Source of the DNA: Alphaproteobacteria bacterium | GTDB lineage: Bacteria > Pseudomonadota > Alphaproteobacteria > Micavibrionales > Micavibrionaceae | Reading direction: 5' to 3' | Length of the DNA: 64,000 nt | Assembly: GCA_030432025.1 (NCBI GenBank) | Contig: JAUIIA010000009.1 | Location: forward strand, 1-64,000 | Shown: piece by piece, positions 18,935 to 26,903 of the stretch | How the letters are laid out: each line of letters begins with the position of its first letter | Numbering within the stretch: position 1 is the stretch's first letter | Notes under the pieces: generated by a model | Seen by the model: only the letters and a program-made list of their open reading frames with translations | The model's database searches: none | Told to the model about the DNA's origin: nothing | Position numbers and translations under genes: made by a program

Positions 18935-19863
18935 TATTCCTCTGCCGCCTTCGTGAACCCATTCGCGATTGTTTGTGTCGTGACCTGCAACAAATCCAGA
19001 TATGTCGGAACAGGTCCGTCTTCGGTGCTTAAAGAGTCAACGTACAAAACCCCGCCATACAACGCGCCCGTCTCCTGCGCCACCTGTTTGGCGGGTTTAT
19101 CGGAGATGGTGCTTTCGCTGAAAATAACGGGAATATTATTCTGCCTGACCGTATCAATGACTTTACGTACCTGTTGCGGCGTGCCTTGCTGGTCCGCATT
19201 CATCGGCCACAAATAAACCTCACGCATATTCAGGTCCTTGGCCAGATAACTAAACGCGCCCTCACTGGTCACCAGATAGCGCTGTTCCTCGGGAATTTTG
19301 CTTAACGTTAAGCTTAACGTATTCTTGATAGCCGAGACTTTCTGCGCGTAAACGGCGGCATTGGCATTATAGATTTCCGCATTCTCGGGATCCAGCTCGG
19401 CAAAACTTTTACGGATATTCTCGATATAAATCAGCGCGGTTTCCGTCGACATCCACGCATGCGGATTGGGTTTACCTGAATATGGCCCTTCATAAATCGA
19501 TAGTGGTTCTATGCCTTCGGAAACAACAACGTTAGGTACGTCTTCGACATCTTGTAAAAACCGTTCAAACCACCGCTCCAGATTCAGCCCGTTCCACAAA
19601 ATCACATCGGCCCCTTGCGCCCGAACAATGTCCTTGGGCGTTGGCTGGTAATCATGAATTTCTGCGCCCGGTTTAGTGATTGATTCAACAATCGCCGCGT
19701 CACCCGCAACATTACGAGCAATGTCCGCAATAACCGTAAAAGTCGTAACCGCCTTGAACTTATCAGGCCCGGTTGTTGTCTCCGGCTCCGAATATCCAAG
19801 GTAAAAGCACGCTGCAAAGGCGCACACAATACCAACGATCAAAAGTCCGTATAGTTTGTTCAT
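18934..19863 (-). CDS. Metal ABC transporter substrate-binding protein (SitA/TroA-type, probably manganese)
   Basis: This is a 309-residue periplasmic cluster A-I metal-binding protein. After a short charged start comes a hydrophobic segment ending AFAACFYLG; the Cys could be a lipobox cysteine, so it may be membrane anchored. The four expected metal ligands are visible in order: His in [10 protein letters not shown], His in NPHAWMS, Glu in TSEGAFSY, and Asp in [10 protein letters not shown]. The Mn/Fe type fits the absence of the His-rich loop of zinc-specific ZnuA proteins and the presence of mntR in the operon. It is the first gene, preceded by a perfect palindrome 27 bp before its ATG. 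Confidence 0.9.
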   Translation of the reverse strand: MNKLYGLLIVGIVCAFAACFYLGYSEPETTTGPDKFKAVTTFTVIADIARNVAGDAAIVESITKPGAEIHDYQPTPKDIVRAQGADVILWNGLNLERWFERFLQDVEDVPNVVVSEGIEPLSIYEGPYSGKPNPHAWMSTETALIYIENIRKSFAELDPENAEIYNANAAVYAQKVSAIKNTLSLTLSKIPEEQRYLVTSEGAFSYLAKDLNMREVYLWPMNADQQGTPQQVRKVIDTVRQNNIPVIFSESTISDKPAKQVAQETGALYGGVLYVDSLSTEDGPVPTYLDLLQVTTQTIANGFTKAAEE

Positions 19864-19889
19864 GAGAATTATTTAGGTGAAGTAACAAG

Positions 19890-19907
19890 TTTTAGCAAGT
19901 GCTAAAA
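19890..19907. promoter_or_regulatory. Candidate MntR operator upstream of the manganese transport operon
   Basis: TTTTAGCAAGTGCTAAAA is a perfect inverted repeat with 8-bp arms and a 2-bp centre. It lies 27 bp upstream of the binding-protein start codon, where it would overlap the promoter or the transcription start. Assignment to MntR follows from the operon content. Confidence 0.65.
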
Positions 19908-19929
19908 ATTACTCGGAAGTAAATAGAGA

Positions 19930-21849
19930 CTACCAGCCCCCTCCTCCTCCTCCGCCGCCGCCTCCACCGGAGGAACCACCGCCGCCGCTAGAACTGCTGG
20001 AGGATGCGGCGCTCAAGGCACTGCCGAAACTGCTGACCATAGAACCGGCCGAAAAGCCATTGGAAGAAAACCCACGCGCAGACGAGCTATACCAGCTCGG
20101 CGACATAGCGGATGCCGCAGCGGCGGTACTGAGTGCTCCCGCCATCGCAAACGCGAACTTGTCCGACCATTTGGATTCAAGATCAAGAGCCACCGCGTAC
20201 GGCAAGTATCTTTCATACAGATCCCGGGACATTTCGGGCGGGTCATATTGTTTGAGAATGTCCCCTTCTACATCTTCCATGTAATATTGCAGGCCCTGTA
20301 TATGCTCCATCAACTGCTGGCCTTCACGCGTCGGGGCTTTCATCGGAAAGCGCATCATGATGAAAAACACAGCCATCAGCATCATGCACGCTATGGTCAA
20401 CCAAGAGGCCATGGAACTGGCGAGGAAAAGCCCCAGGAACCCGCCGATAGAAAATCCACACGACCATATGATCATAAAAATTGCCTGCGGTTTCTGCGCT
20501 AATGTTCCCGTTATCAGTGTTTTAACGCCGTAAATAAACACGCCTAACGACACGCCGCCAAAAACCATCATGAACAGTGCACCCATCCAGAATTCAGCCG
20601 GCACGGCACCGCTAGAAGCCAGCCAGAGCAAAGACCCGATCATCGGGATCAGGCCGCCCAGCCACCAGAAGCTATTTTTGTGGAAATACCGCTTGTGACA
20701 CAGTGTATCCAGCTTCTTCATCAGATCACTCGAAGCACTGATCATCTTTTGACTTGAGCGTTTAATGGTCGTCGAACTGCCGATCGCGTCGTACAAAATT
20801 TGCTCATCCTCGGAGATTTTTTCACGGCCCGGTTCATGGTCGGTGCGAGTAATTTCATATTTCGAAGAACTGAGCTGCTCGATATGCAAATACCCTTTGG
20901 AAGCAAGCGACATAATTGCCGCCGTCATACATCGTTTGGCATCCGCATCGCCCATGGTGATGATATACGCCGCCATAGCAGGCGATATATCCTTGGGCGG
21001 CGTATAGAATGGCGCCAAGCCACGCGACCCGGGGTCCTTGCCCACCTCGGTCCAGGCGTAATAATAATATCCCGCCATAGCCAACAACCCCGCCAGCACA
21101 ATCAACAAGCCCGGATGCTGCTTCCAGAAAAAATCCATACCCGTCATGTCGGCCGCGGGCACCACATACCCTTTCGGCCAGGAAACGGCGACGGTCATCC
21201 CCTCTCCCGGTTTCAAGGTTTTGGTTGTTCTCACAAATAATCGTGTGCCCGATATTTCGGCTGCAAAATCCTGACCCTTAGACAACACCCTGCCCGTATA
21301 AACCGCGTACTGATCAATGGGCGCACGTTGCGGTGTTATGATTTCCGCACTGCCTTTGAAAATAGGAAAATCCCATCCTGTGCCGATAACATTCCAGTTC
21401 AGCTCATCAAAGTCACCGTAGAAAAAGACCTGTGAATCGACGCTATAGACAAATTCGTAGGTATAGGATTGTCCTTTTGGCAACAAATAGCTTCTTTGAC
21501 CGAAATAGACCCGCAAATTACCGTCATCAGTCTTTTCGGTATGGTACGGCTCCTTCTTCCCGTCACGCTTAACGGAGATGATATTGTAATCAAGCGGTAA
21601 ACGGCCGCCCAAGAATGTACGGCGCGAAAGTGGCAAGTCCCTGTAAATACCACGCTTGATTTTACGACCTTCGGCCTGTGCGGTAATCGTCTCTTTGACG
21701 AGAATACCGCCATCATCGCCGATAACTATCTGTGTGTGGTAGGAGTGAATAACTTCCGCCGCCATCCCCTGAGCGGGCTGTAAGCATATAAAAACAGCGG
21801 AAATGAGGGTGAATATTCTTAAAAACGGGAAAAATAAACGGCAATTCAT
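19930..21849 (-). CDS. DUF2207 domain membrane protein with glycine-rich C-terminus
   Basis: This 639-residue protein has a signal peptide (cleavage near QPAQGMAAE), an extracytoplasmic beta-rich DUF2207 domain of about 200 residues (typical openings: GGILVKETI, GIYRDLPL, FYGDFDELNWNVIGTGW), one membrane helix near residue 250, a cytoplasmic region of about 100 residues, then four clustered membrane helices (about 400-500) and another soluble part. It ends in a Ser/Gly run closing with a polyglycine stretch and Trp, as is usual in this family. Function is unknown throughout the family. It is transcribed divergently from the NtrC-like regulator with a 204-bp gap. Confidence 0.88.
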   Translation of the reverse strand: MNCRLFFPFLRIFTLISAVFICLQPAQGMAAEVIHSYHTQIVIGDDGGILVKETITAQAEGRKIKRGIYRDLPLSRRTFLGGRLPLDYNIISVKRDGKKEPYHTEKTDDGNLRVYFGQRSYLLPKGQSYTYEFVYSVDSQVFFYGDFDELNWNVIGTGWDFPIFKGSAEIITPQRAPIDQYAVYTGRVLSKGQDFAAEISGTRLFVRTTKTLKPGEGMTVAVSWPKGYVVPAADMTGMDFFWKQHPGLLIVLAGLLAMAGYYYYAWTEVGKDPGSRGLAPFYTPPKDISPAMAAYIITMGDADAKRCMTAAIMSLASKGYLHIEQLSSSKYEITRTDHEPGREKISEDEQILYDAIGSSTTIKRSSQKMISASSDLMKKLDTLCHKRYFHKNSFWWLGGLIPMIGSLLWLASSGAVPAEFWMGALFMMVFGGVSLGVFIYGVKTLITGTLAQKPQAIFMIIWSCGFSIGGFLGLFLASSMASWLTIACMMLMAVFFIMMRFPMKAPTREGQQLMEHIQGLQYYMEDVEGDILKQYDPPEMSRDLYERYLPYAVALDLESKWSDKFAFAMAGALSTAAAASAMSPSWYSSSARGFSSNGFSAGSMVSSFGSALSAASSSSSSGGGGSSGGGGGGGGGGGW

Positions 21850-22053
21850 GCTGTATTATCACACGCTTCGGAAAAAACTGGTAGTGCGATTTCTCTCAAG
21901 AAATATGCCGATGCTTAACATTTATGTAATCTATCTATCTCAAAATAAGAATTGAGTATCAAAATGAGAAAAAACCGTTACAATCGGTACCCGGATACCC
22001 ATTTACGTACAATTATGCGCGTCTAACAGTGCCAGATTTTCAGGAGACCGCCT

Positions 22054-23349
22054 ATCAAACCGATATTGATCGTTGAAGACGACCCTACAGCCAGTGTGCT
22101 TTTAACAAGCGTGTTGGAAACGGAAGCTATCGACAGCCACGTCGTAGATACGGGGGCTGATGCCTTACAGTATCTCGAGAATAATTCGGTCGATATTGTA
22201 TTGATGGATCTGGGTTTGCCCGATGTTTCGGGCTTGGAATTGATCAGTCAGGCCCTGCACGTCTCTCAAAGTACAGAAATTATCGTGGTAACAGGCGAAA
22301 GCTCCGCTGACGTTGCTCTAGAAGCTGTAAGCCTAGGCGCCAAAGATTACATCGTTAAGCCTATACAGCCTGAGCGCCTGCTCATCACTGTTAAAAATAT
22401 TGCCGAAAGGATCGAGCTGAACCGTAAAGTTCAAGCTCTGGAAAGTGGCGATAGCCGCGAGAAAAACTTTAACGACTTTATCGGCCTTTCAAACATTATG
22501 CAGGATGTTTATCAGGCGATTGAATCTTCAGCACTCAGTCGGGAAAATGTGTTCATTCATGGTGAACACGGGTCGGGCAAGTCATTAGGTGCAAAAACGA
22601 TTCATGACTTAAGTGATCGTGCGGATAAGCCATTCATCAAGCTCGATTGTAGGATTATCGATGAAAGCACTGCTGAGCAAGACTTACGGGATGCACTTAA
22701 AAGTGCTGAAGGTAGCACATGCTATGTTTCCGGTGTCACGCGCCTGCCTAAAGCGGCGCAAAAAGAGTTCCTGAGGTTCATTGAAGGAGATCATGATGTA
22801 CGTTTGATTTGTTCCTCCGTAACCCCTGCTTTGGAAAAAGTGCAAAAGGGAGAATTGAGCGAAGATTTGTACTACAGGCTCAATATTCTGCCTATATCCA
22901 TGCCACCTCTACGTCAGCGCGGAGAAGATATAGATCTTTTGGCCAACTTTTTCCTGAAACAATTCGCCAAACAGAACCAAAAAAGCTTTATGTCCTTTAA
23001 CGGTAATGCGCTTGCGCTTATGCGGGATTACCATTGGCCGGGCAATATCCGCGAATTACAAAATATCGTTAAAAGCATCGTTTTGCTCAGTCAGGATACG
23101 AAAGTCGTGACACAGCGTATGCTGCCTAAAGATATGTTTAATCTGGGCGGGTATACCTCGAATAAACATAACGGTGACCACGGCGGCCAAGGGATATTTA
23201 CGGGTCATGAGGTTATACCTATTCGAGATCTTGAAATGATGGCTATCGAACATGCATTGGCTGTCTGTAACGGAAACGTTCAGGAAGCAGCGCTGCGACT
23301 CAAAATCAGCCCCGCTACGCTGTACCGCAAAAAGCCTACAGACTCTTAA
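22054..23349 (+). CDS. Response regulator with degenerate NtrC-type AAA+ domain and Fis-type HTH
   Basis: The order is receiver domain (phospho-acceptor Asp in LMDLGLPD, conserved Lys in YIVKPI), AAA+ domain (Walker A GEHGSGKS), and a Fis-like helix-turn-helix ending AALRLKISPATLYRKK. Two hallmarks of sigma-54 activators are missing: the GAFTGA loop is absent, and the Walker B position reads STCYVSGVTRLP instead of an LFLDE-type motif. The region with RLNILPI, LRQRGED and WPGNIRELQN is kept. It probably binds DNA and phosphate but does not remodel sigma-54 polymerase. The start is odd: AGGAGA sits 6 nt before an ATC codon (ATC AAA CCG ATA TTG), giving the family-like IKPILIVEDD. The first standard start, TTG at 22066, is 18 nt from that site. 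The feature is drawn from the ATC. Confidence 0.8.
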   Translation: MKPILIVEDDPTASVLLTSVLETEAIDSHVVDTGADALQYLENNSVDIVLMDLGLPDVSGLELISQALHVSQSTEIIVVTGESSADVALEAVSLGAKDYIVKPIQPERLLITVKNIAERIELNRKVQALESGDSREKNFNDFIGLSNIMQDVYQAIESSALSRENVFIHGEHGSGKSLGAKTIHDLSDRADKPFIKLDCRIIDESTAEQDLRDALKSAEGSTCYVSGVTRLPKAAQKEFLRFIEGDHDVRLICSSVTPALEKVQKGELSEDLYYRLNILPISMPPLRQRGEDIDLLANFFLKQFAKQNQKSFMSFNGNALALMRDYHWPGNIRELQNIVKSIVLLSQDTKVVTQRMLPKDMFNLGGYTSNKHNGDHGGQGIFTGHEVIPIRDLEMMAIEHALAVCNGNVQEAALRLKISPATLYRKKPTDS

Positions 23350-23426
23350 AAGGCTTGTCTGACGGTACTTTGCCTAAAAATTGAGCCGTTAAAGCTTTTT
23401 TTATATTTTTTCATAATAATACCCCT

Positions 23427-23639
23427 ATGGTATTTGATGAAACATTATCAACTCAGGATGCATTCAGTGATAGCGCCGAGCCTTCAAGTGTCTTACATGG
23501 CCCTCAGGTAGCACTGAATATAGATCCTGCAGATGCTGCCAGAACCTTCATTAACACCATGGATATCCTGCAACTCCTGTTAACAGAGAATGATGCTCCG
23601 GTTGCTGAGAACACGGCTGAATACACTCTGGTTGGTTAA
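23427..23639 (+). CDS. Possible small acidic protein (70 aa)
   Basis: The frame starts at ATG (23427) and encodes an acidic peptide (MVFDETLSTQDAFSDSAEPS...) with a predicted helix around NTMDILQLLLTEND. No Shine-Dalgarno is present, but a TAATAA-like element lies about 7 nt upstream, as at several other genes in this window. It follows the NtrC-like regulator by 77 bp on the same strand. I recognise no family, and it could be a chance frame. Confidence 0.35.
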   Translation: MVFDETLSTQDAFSDSAEPSSVLHGPQVALNIDPADAARTFINTMDILQLLLTENDAPVAENTAEYTLVG

Positions 23640-23684
23640 TTTGAAGCCAAGTCCCCTCCTCTCTCATTCCTGAAAGCAATTATT

Positions 23685-23692
23685 TAACGTTA
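23685..23692. promoter_or_regulatory. Isolated TAACGTTA palindrome 3' of the HTH gene
   Basis: This is one perfect copy of the palindrome that is clustered at 24570-24846. It lies between the convergent ends of the small acidic ORF and the HTH gene. Confidence 0.4.
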
Positions 23693-23721
23693 AGATGGGG
23701 TTTTAAGGGCGGATATCTCGG

Positions 23722-24321
23722 TCAATGATCTATCAAAGATCGTAAATGCTCGAGCCTTTGCTCTAATTCAGGATCTTTTCTGTAAGTATATTTATTTGTT
23801 TTATTAATGTCGGACCTATGAGTCTGACCCTGATTTCTGCGGGTTTTGCCCGTTTTTGGTTTTACCGAGCGGATTAAATCAAATGTCAGCCAGACTTTGA
23901 TGCCGGTGATCATGCCCATACGGTTTTTCGTATGGAAGTACCGCAGATAGCCCTCTCTCATCGCATCCTGCAGATAACGGTAAACTTGTCGCACTGAACG
24001 GCCGATATGTTTGGCAATGGTGCTTTCGGTAAGCTCTAGCGGAGCGCCCTGCCCTGCCCATCCGGCTAGCATGGCCAGCATACAGCGTGTACCGGGCATT
24101 AAACGCGCATTTTTCATAAAGCTCTGTTTAAGCGGCAGTATGAATGTGCCGTTATCCTGCGGACGTTGATAGAAATAGCGTTGCGGAAAGTCACTCCCCT
24201 GCCCCATTTCGTTTTGAAGTGCGGCGGGCATGTTTCCCAAAATTGTACTCAGCGGTGACGAGAGAATCGTAGCTGACATAAGCGTTTTCAAGACCTGGCC
24301 TGAAATCATTTTCCTGTGCAC
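23722..24321 (-). CDS. Helix-turn-helix protein, plasmid replication/regulation type
   Basis: The 199-residue protein contains a winged-helix-like segment around residues 90-140: LTESTIAKHIGRSVRQVYRY followed by a predicted wing. The N-terminal 90 residues lack clear motifs, and the C-terminus is basic (KPKTGKTRRNQGQTHR). It starts with GTG at 24321; an ATG at 24309 is an alternative. Proteins of this size and layout are known to me from small alphaproteobacterial plasmids next to coiled-coil HTH proteins, but I cannot name a family. It is divergent from the coiled-coil protein across a palindrome-rich gap, so it may bind there as an initiator or repressor. Confidence 0.6.
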   Translation of the reverse strand: MHRKMISGQVLKTLMSATILSSPLSTILGNMPAALQNEMGQGSDFPQRYFYQRPQDNGTFILPLKQSFMKNARLMPGTRCMLAMLAGWAGQGAPLELTESTIAKHIGRSVRQVYRYLQDAMREGYLRYFHTKNRMGMITGIKVWLTFDLIRSVKPKTGKTRRNQGQTHRSDINKTNKYTYRKDPELEQRLEHLRSLIDH

Positions 24322-24358
24322 AAAGACGCAAAAAACTGTTGCAAGCCTTAAGACAGAC

Positions 24359-24387
24359 TTGCATCCGATTCGCCGGCGCAGTACTAT
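24359..24387 (+). promoter_or_regulatory. Predicted sigma-70-type promoter of a short transcript
   Basis: The -35 TTGCAT (24359-24364) is separated by 17 nt from the -10 TACTAT (24382-24387). Transcription would start near 24394 and meet an intrinsic terminator about 55 nt later. Confidence 0.5.
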
Positions 24388-24412
24388 ATGAGTGTGAAAT
24401 ATGCAGTACTGC
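24378..24412. promoter_or_regulatory. Paired GCAGTACT sites overlapping the -10 box
   Basis: GCAGTACT occurs at 24378-24385 and again inside the perfect palindrome GCAGTACTGC at 24403-24412. The first copy overlaps the predicted -10, and the centres are about 25 bp apart. They could be an operator for the adjacent HTH protein. Confidence 0.4.
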
Positions 24413-24452
24413 TGCTTTTATTTAAGACCGCCGCGCCAACGGCGGTTTTTTC
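24394..24452 (+). ncRNA. Candidate small RNA of about 58 nt
   Basis: The boundaries are inferred from a well-spaced promoter and an intrinsic terminator with nothing but a short frame between them. That frame (ATG at 24401, MQYCCFYLRPPRQRR...) runs through the hairpin, so a leader peptide is an alternative. No RNA family is recognised. Confidence 0.35.
24427..24452 (+). terminator. Intrinsic terminator
   Basis: Stem ACCGCCG/CGGCGGT (7 bp, perfect) with loop CGCCAA is followed by a run of T. Confidence 0.75.
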
Positions 24453-24914
24453 TTTGGGCTTTAAAAAATGCGGGCTGTGGTTTTGTCCTTTCGTGTGATC
24501 GAAGTGTTTCTTCTGCGGATGAGAAGAAAGCGGGGTCAAAATTCAGACACCTTGTCCGAATCTCAGCTTTAACGTTAACAAAAGTTAGGTGTTTTTTCAA
24601 TATAACGTAATTGAACGTTAGGGTGAAAAAACAGACACCCCGCAAAGACTGCTTTTGAGGGTTTGTTTCCTATAACCTAACGTTCATTGATACGGTTTCT
24701 AACGTTAAAAGCCTAACAGTGACGTTAAGTTTCCGTCAAGTTAACGTTAAATTTAACGCTTAACGTAAATATACGTAACTTGAGTGTTAAAACGCTAATT
24801 CTGGAAAAATAACGGTTATGAATCATGTCCACTATATTTAACGTTAGAATTTTTGTAAGCTAACTCTATAAGACGTTAAGGCGTTTATCTTTACGAATAA
24901 GAGGTTTCGATTTC

Positions 24915-25499
24915 ATGACACAACTTTCTCCGGCTGAAGCCGTCCGTCAATTCGACGTTAGCAAACCGACACTTTATAGCGATATGAATGACGGTAAGCT
25001 GTCTTACACGCTCGACGATCGTAAGCGTAGAAAACTTGATGTTGCCGAGTTGCAGCGCCTGTATGATTTGCGCAAGCAGGAAAGCGAAGACGTTAACACG
25101 GCCGTTCAAAACAGTCAGTCGCCTACGACTTCTGACGTCAGTGCAGACGATATGCGCGTTCAATATCTGGAGCGCGAAGTTGAATTCATGAAAAAAGAAT
25201 TGGAGAACAGACGCGAGGAAGTAGCGCGTTGGCAGGAAGCTTTCGAAAAAGCGCAGGAGACAGCCCAGAAAGTCACCCTGCTTTTGGAAGATAAGACGCA
25301 AGACGGGGCAGGGGAGTCCAAAACCGAGAAATGGGAAAATGCTTTCAAGAGCCTCGAAGACCGCATAGCGAATAAAGAGCAGGAAAGCGAAAAGCAGATG
25401 AGCATCCTCAAACAGCGTGCGAATGAGCGTATTAAAAGGCTGCGCAGTGAGCTGGAAGAAGAGAAATCAAAGACATTTTGGCAAAAGTTGTTCGGCTAG
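24915..25499 (+). CDS. MerR/excisionase-like HTH protein with long coiled coil (plasmid maintenance type)
   Basis: The 194-residue protein has an N-terminal helix-turn-helix (SPAEAVRQFDVSKPTLYSDM) followed by a short wing (DDRKRRKLDVAELQRLY), a linker, and a charged coiled coil from about residue 80 to 185, ending in the amphipathic TFWQKLFG. The same layout, including a C-terminal Trp/Leu/Phe tail, is common in small alphaproteobacterial plasmid proteins sometimes labelled entry exclusion or partition proteins; that is from memory and function is unproven. AAGAGG lies 10 nt before the ATG. The gene sits downstream of the TAACGTTA array and ends in a strong terminator. Confidence 0.7.
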   Translation: MTQLSPAEAVRQFDVSKPTLYSDMNDGKLSYTLDDRKRRKLDVAELQRLYDLRKQESEDVNTAVQNSQSPTTSDVSADDMRVQYLEREVEFMKKELENRREEVARWQEAFEKAQETAQKVTLLLEDKTQDGAGESKTEKWENAFKSLEDRIANKEQESEKQMSILKQRANERIKRLRSELEEEKSKTFWQKLFG

Positions 25500-25524
25500 A
25501 AAGTCAAAAATACGGAGTAGGGGA

Positions 25525-25555
25525 GGGCGTTTTCATCAAAACGCCCTTTGTTTTT
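25525..25555 (+). terminator. Intrinsic terminator after the coiled-coil HTH gene
   Basis: Stem GGGCGTTTT/AAAACGCCC (9 bp, perfect) with loop CATC is followed by TTTGTTTTT. It isolates the HTH gene from purT. Confidence 0.85.
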
Positions 25556-25601
25556 GCCTCACCAGCAGGCATATTTGCTCCCTAAGCGAAGAGGAACAGA
25601 T

Positions 25602-26783
25602 ATGACCGTGATAGGAACACCGTTTACAGACACTGCCAAGAAAGTCCTGCTGTGCGGTTCGGGCGAATTGGGTAAAGAGGTCGTCATTGAGCTGAAAAGG
25701 CTGGGTGTCGAGGTGATTGCACTGGATTCATATGCAAATGCGCCCGCAATGCAGGTTGCTGACCGCGCTCACGTGCTCTCAATGCTTGATAAAGACGCGC
25801 TGCGCGCTGTTATAGAGCAGGAAAAGCCGGATTTGATTGTTCCCGAAGTGGAAGCGATTGCTACGGACGTCTTGGTGGAAATGGAAGCGGAGGGTTACAC
25901 TGTCGTGCCGACCGCGAAAGCCGCGCAATTAACCATGAACCGTGAGGGCATCCGCCGATTAGCAGCAGAAGAGCTCGGTTTACCGACATCGCCATATTAT
26001 TTTTGCGACAGTTTTGATGAATTCAAGGCCGCAGCACAGTCTGTCGGCTATCCATGCGTTGTAAAACCGATCATGAGCTCCTCTGGCAAAGGACAAAGCG
26101 TGTTGAAGTCAGATAAGGATCTGGAACATGCCTGGTCGTACGCGCAAGAAGGGGGCAGGGCAGGGGCCGGCCGTGTCATTGTCGAAGGGTTTATTGATTT
26201 TGACTATGAAATTACACTTTTAACGGTTTGCCATGTTGGTGGCACAAGTTTTTGCCAACCGATCGGACATAGACAGGAGGATGGTGACTATCAGGAAAGT
26301 TGGCAACCGCAAGCGATGTCCAAAATAGCTTATAAAAAATCGCAGGATATCGCCGATAAAATTACCGAGGCCCTGGGCGGGTATGGTTTGTTCGGTGTAG
26401 AGCTTTTCATAAAAGGAGATAATGTCTATTTCAGTGAGGTCTCTCCACGGCCACATGATACCGGCATGGTCACGCTCATTTCTCAGAATTTATCGGAGTT
26501 CGCATTGCATGCCCGTGCGTTTTTAGGACTGCCGATTCCGGAGATTGAGCAGTATGGTCCGGCGGCCTCTGCAGTTATTCTTGTCGAGGGTGAATCAAAA
26601 ACAGTACGTTTCGAAAACATAAGCGACGCATTGTCACAGCCAGCAACAGATATAAGGTTTTTTGGTAAGCCTGAGGTGAGTGGGAAGCGGCGTATGGGTG
26701 TGGCTCTGGCCAAGGCGGAAACGGCGGAAAAAGCGACCGAAAAAGCCATTAAAACCGCCAAAAAAGTTAAAGTGGTACTTTAA
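25602..26783 (+). CDS. purT: Formate-dependent phosphoribosylglycinamide formyltransferase (GAR transformylase 2)
   Basis: This cytosolic ATP-grasp enzyme converts glycinamide ribonucleotide, formate and ATP to formyl-GAR, the third step of purine synthesis, without folate. The N-terminal Rossmann-like part shows [12 protein letters not shown], then PEVEAIATD and the ATP-grasp region with [14 protein letters not shown] (about 155-168) and the metal-binding [14 protein letters not shown]. At 393 residues it matches E. coli PurT. The ATG at 25602 has GAGGA at good spacing; a longer frame from 25548 would begin inside the upstream terminator and is rejected. Its free formate could come from the nearby FrmA/FrmB pathway, which is inference. 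Confidence 0.95.
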   Translation: MTVIGTPFTDTAKKVLLCGSGELGKEVVIELKRLGVEVIALDSYANAPAMQVADRAHVLSMLDKDALRAVIEQEKPDLIVPEVEAIATDVLVEMEAEGYTVVPTAKAAQLTMNREGIRRLAAEELGLPTSPYYFCDSFDEFKAAAQSVGYPCVVKPIMSSSGKGQSVLKSDKDLEHAWSYAQEGGRAGAGRVIVEGFIDFDYEITLLTVCHVGGTSFCQPIGHRQEDGDYQESWQPQAMSKIAYKKSQDIADKITEALGGYGLFGVELFIKGDNVYFSEVSPRPHDTGMVTLISQNLSEFALHARAFLGLPIPEIEQYGPAASAVILVEGESKTVRFENISDALSQPATDIRFFGKPEVSGKRRMGVALAKAETAEKATEKAIKTAKKVKVVL

Positions 26784-26903
26784 GAGCAGGCTTTGCGCTT
26801 AAAGTGTTGAAAATAAATCAAAAAAACTTTTTTAGTGCGTTAAACGTAAAAGAATTTAAAAACATAGTGGTTATCTGAGATTCACAATATTACACTTGTG
26901 CTT

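Larger units (their letters stand above)
24322..24914. other. 593-bp non-coding region with clustered TAACGTTA palindromes (possible origin or operator array)
   Basis: Between two divergent HTH genes there is no convincing protein gene. Perfect TAACGTTA palindromes occur at 24570-24577, 24700-24707, 24742-24749 and 24839-24846. Near copies lie at 24613-24620, 24678-24685, 24721-24728 and about 24872, together with TAACGTAA, TAACGCT and TACGTAA variants from 24603 to 24778. The stretch 24560-24900 is AT-rich. This combination resembles an iteron-type origin or a cooperative operator. The left part carries the promoter and terminator described separately. Confidence 0.6.

Noticed and set aside
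19303-19310. TAACGTTA inside the substrate-binding protein gene
   Set aside because: A single copy within a coding sequence with normal codons; treated as chance. The same applies to the copy at 27337.
24401-24645. Short frames on both strands through the terminator hairpin at 24427
   Set aside because: They read through the intrinsic terminator and lack ribosome sites; a leader peptide on the plus strand remains possible and is mentioned with the RNA.
25548-25601. Extended N-terminus of purT
   Set aside because: It begins inside the terminator of the preceding gene and lacks a ribosome site; the ATG at 25602 matches the family length.
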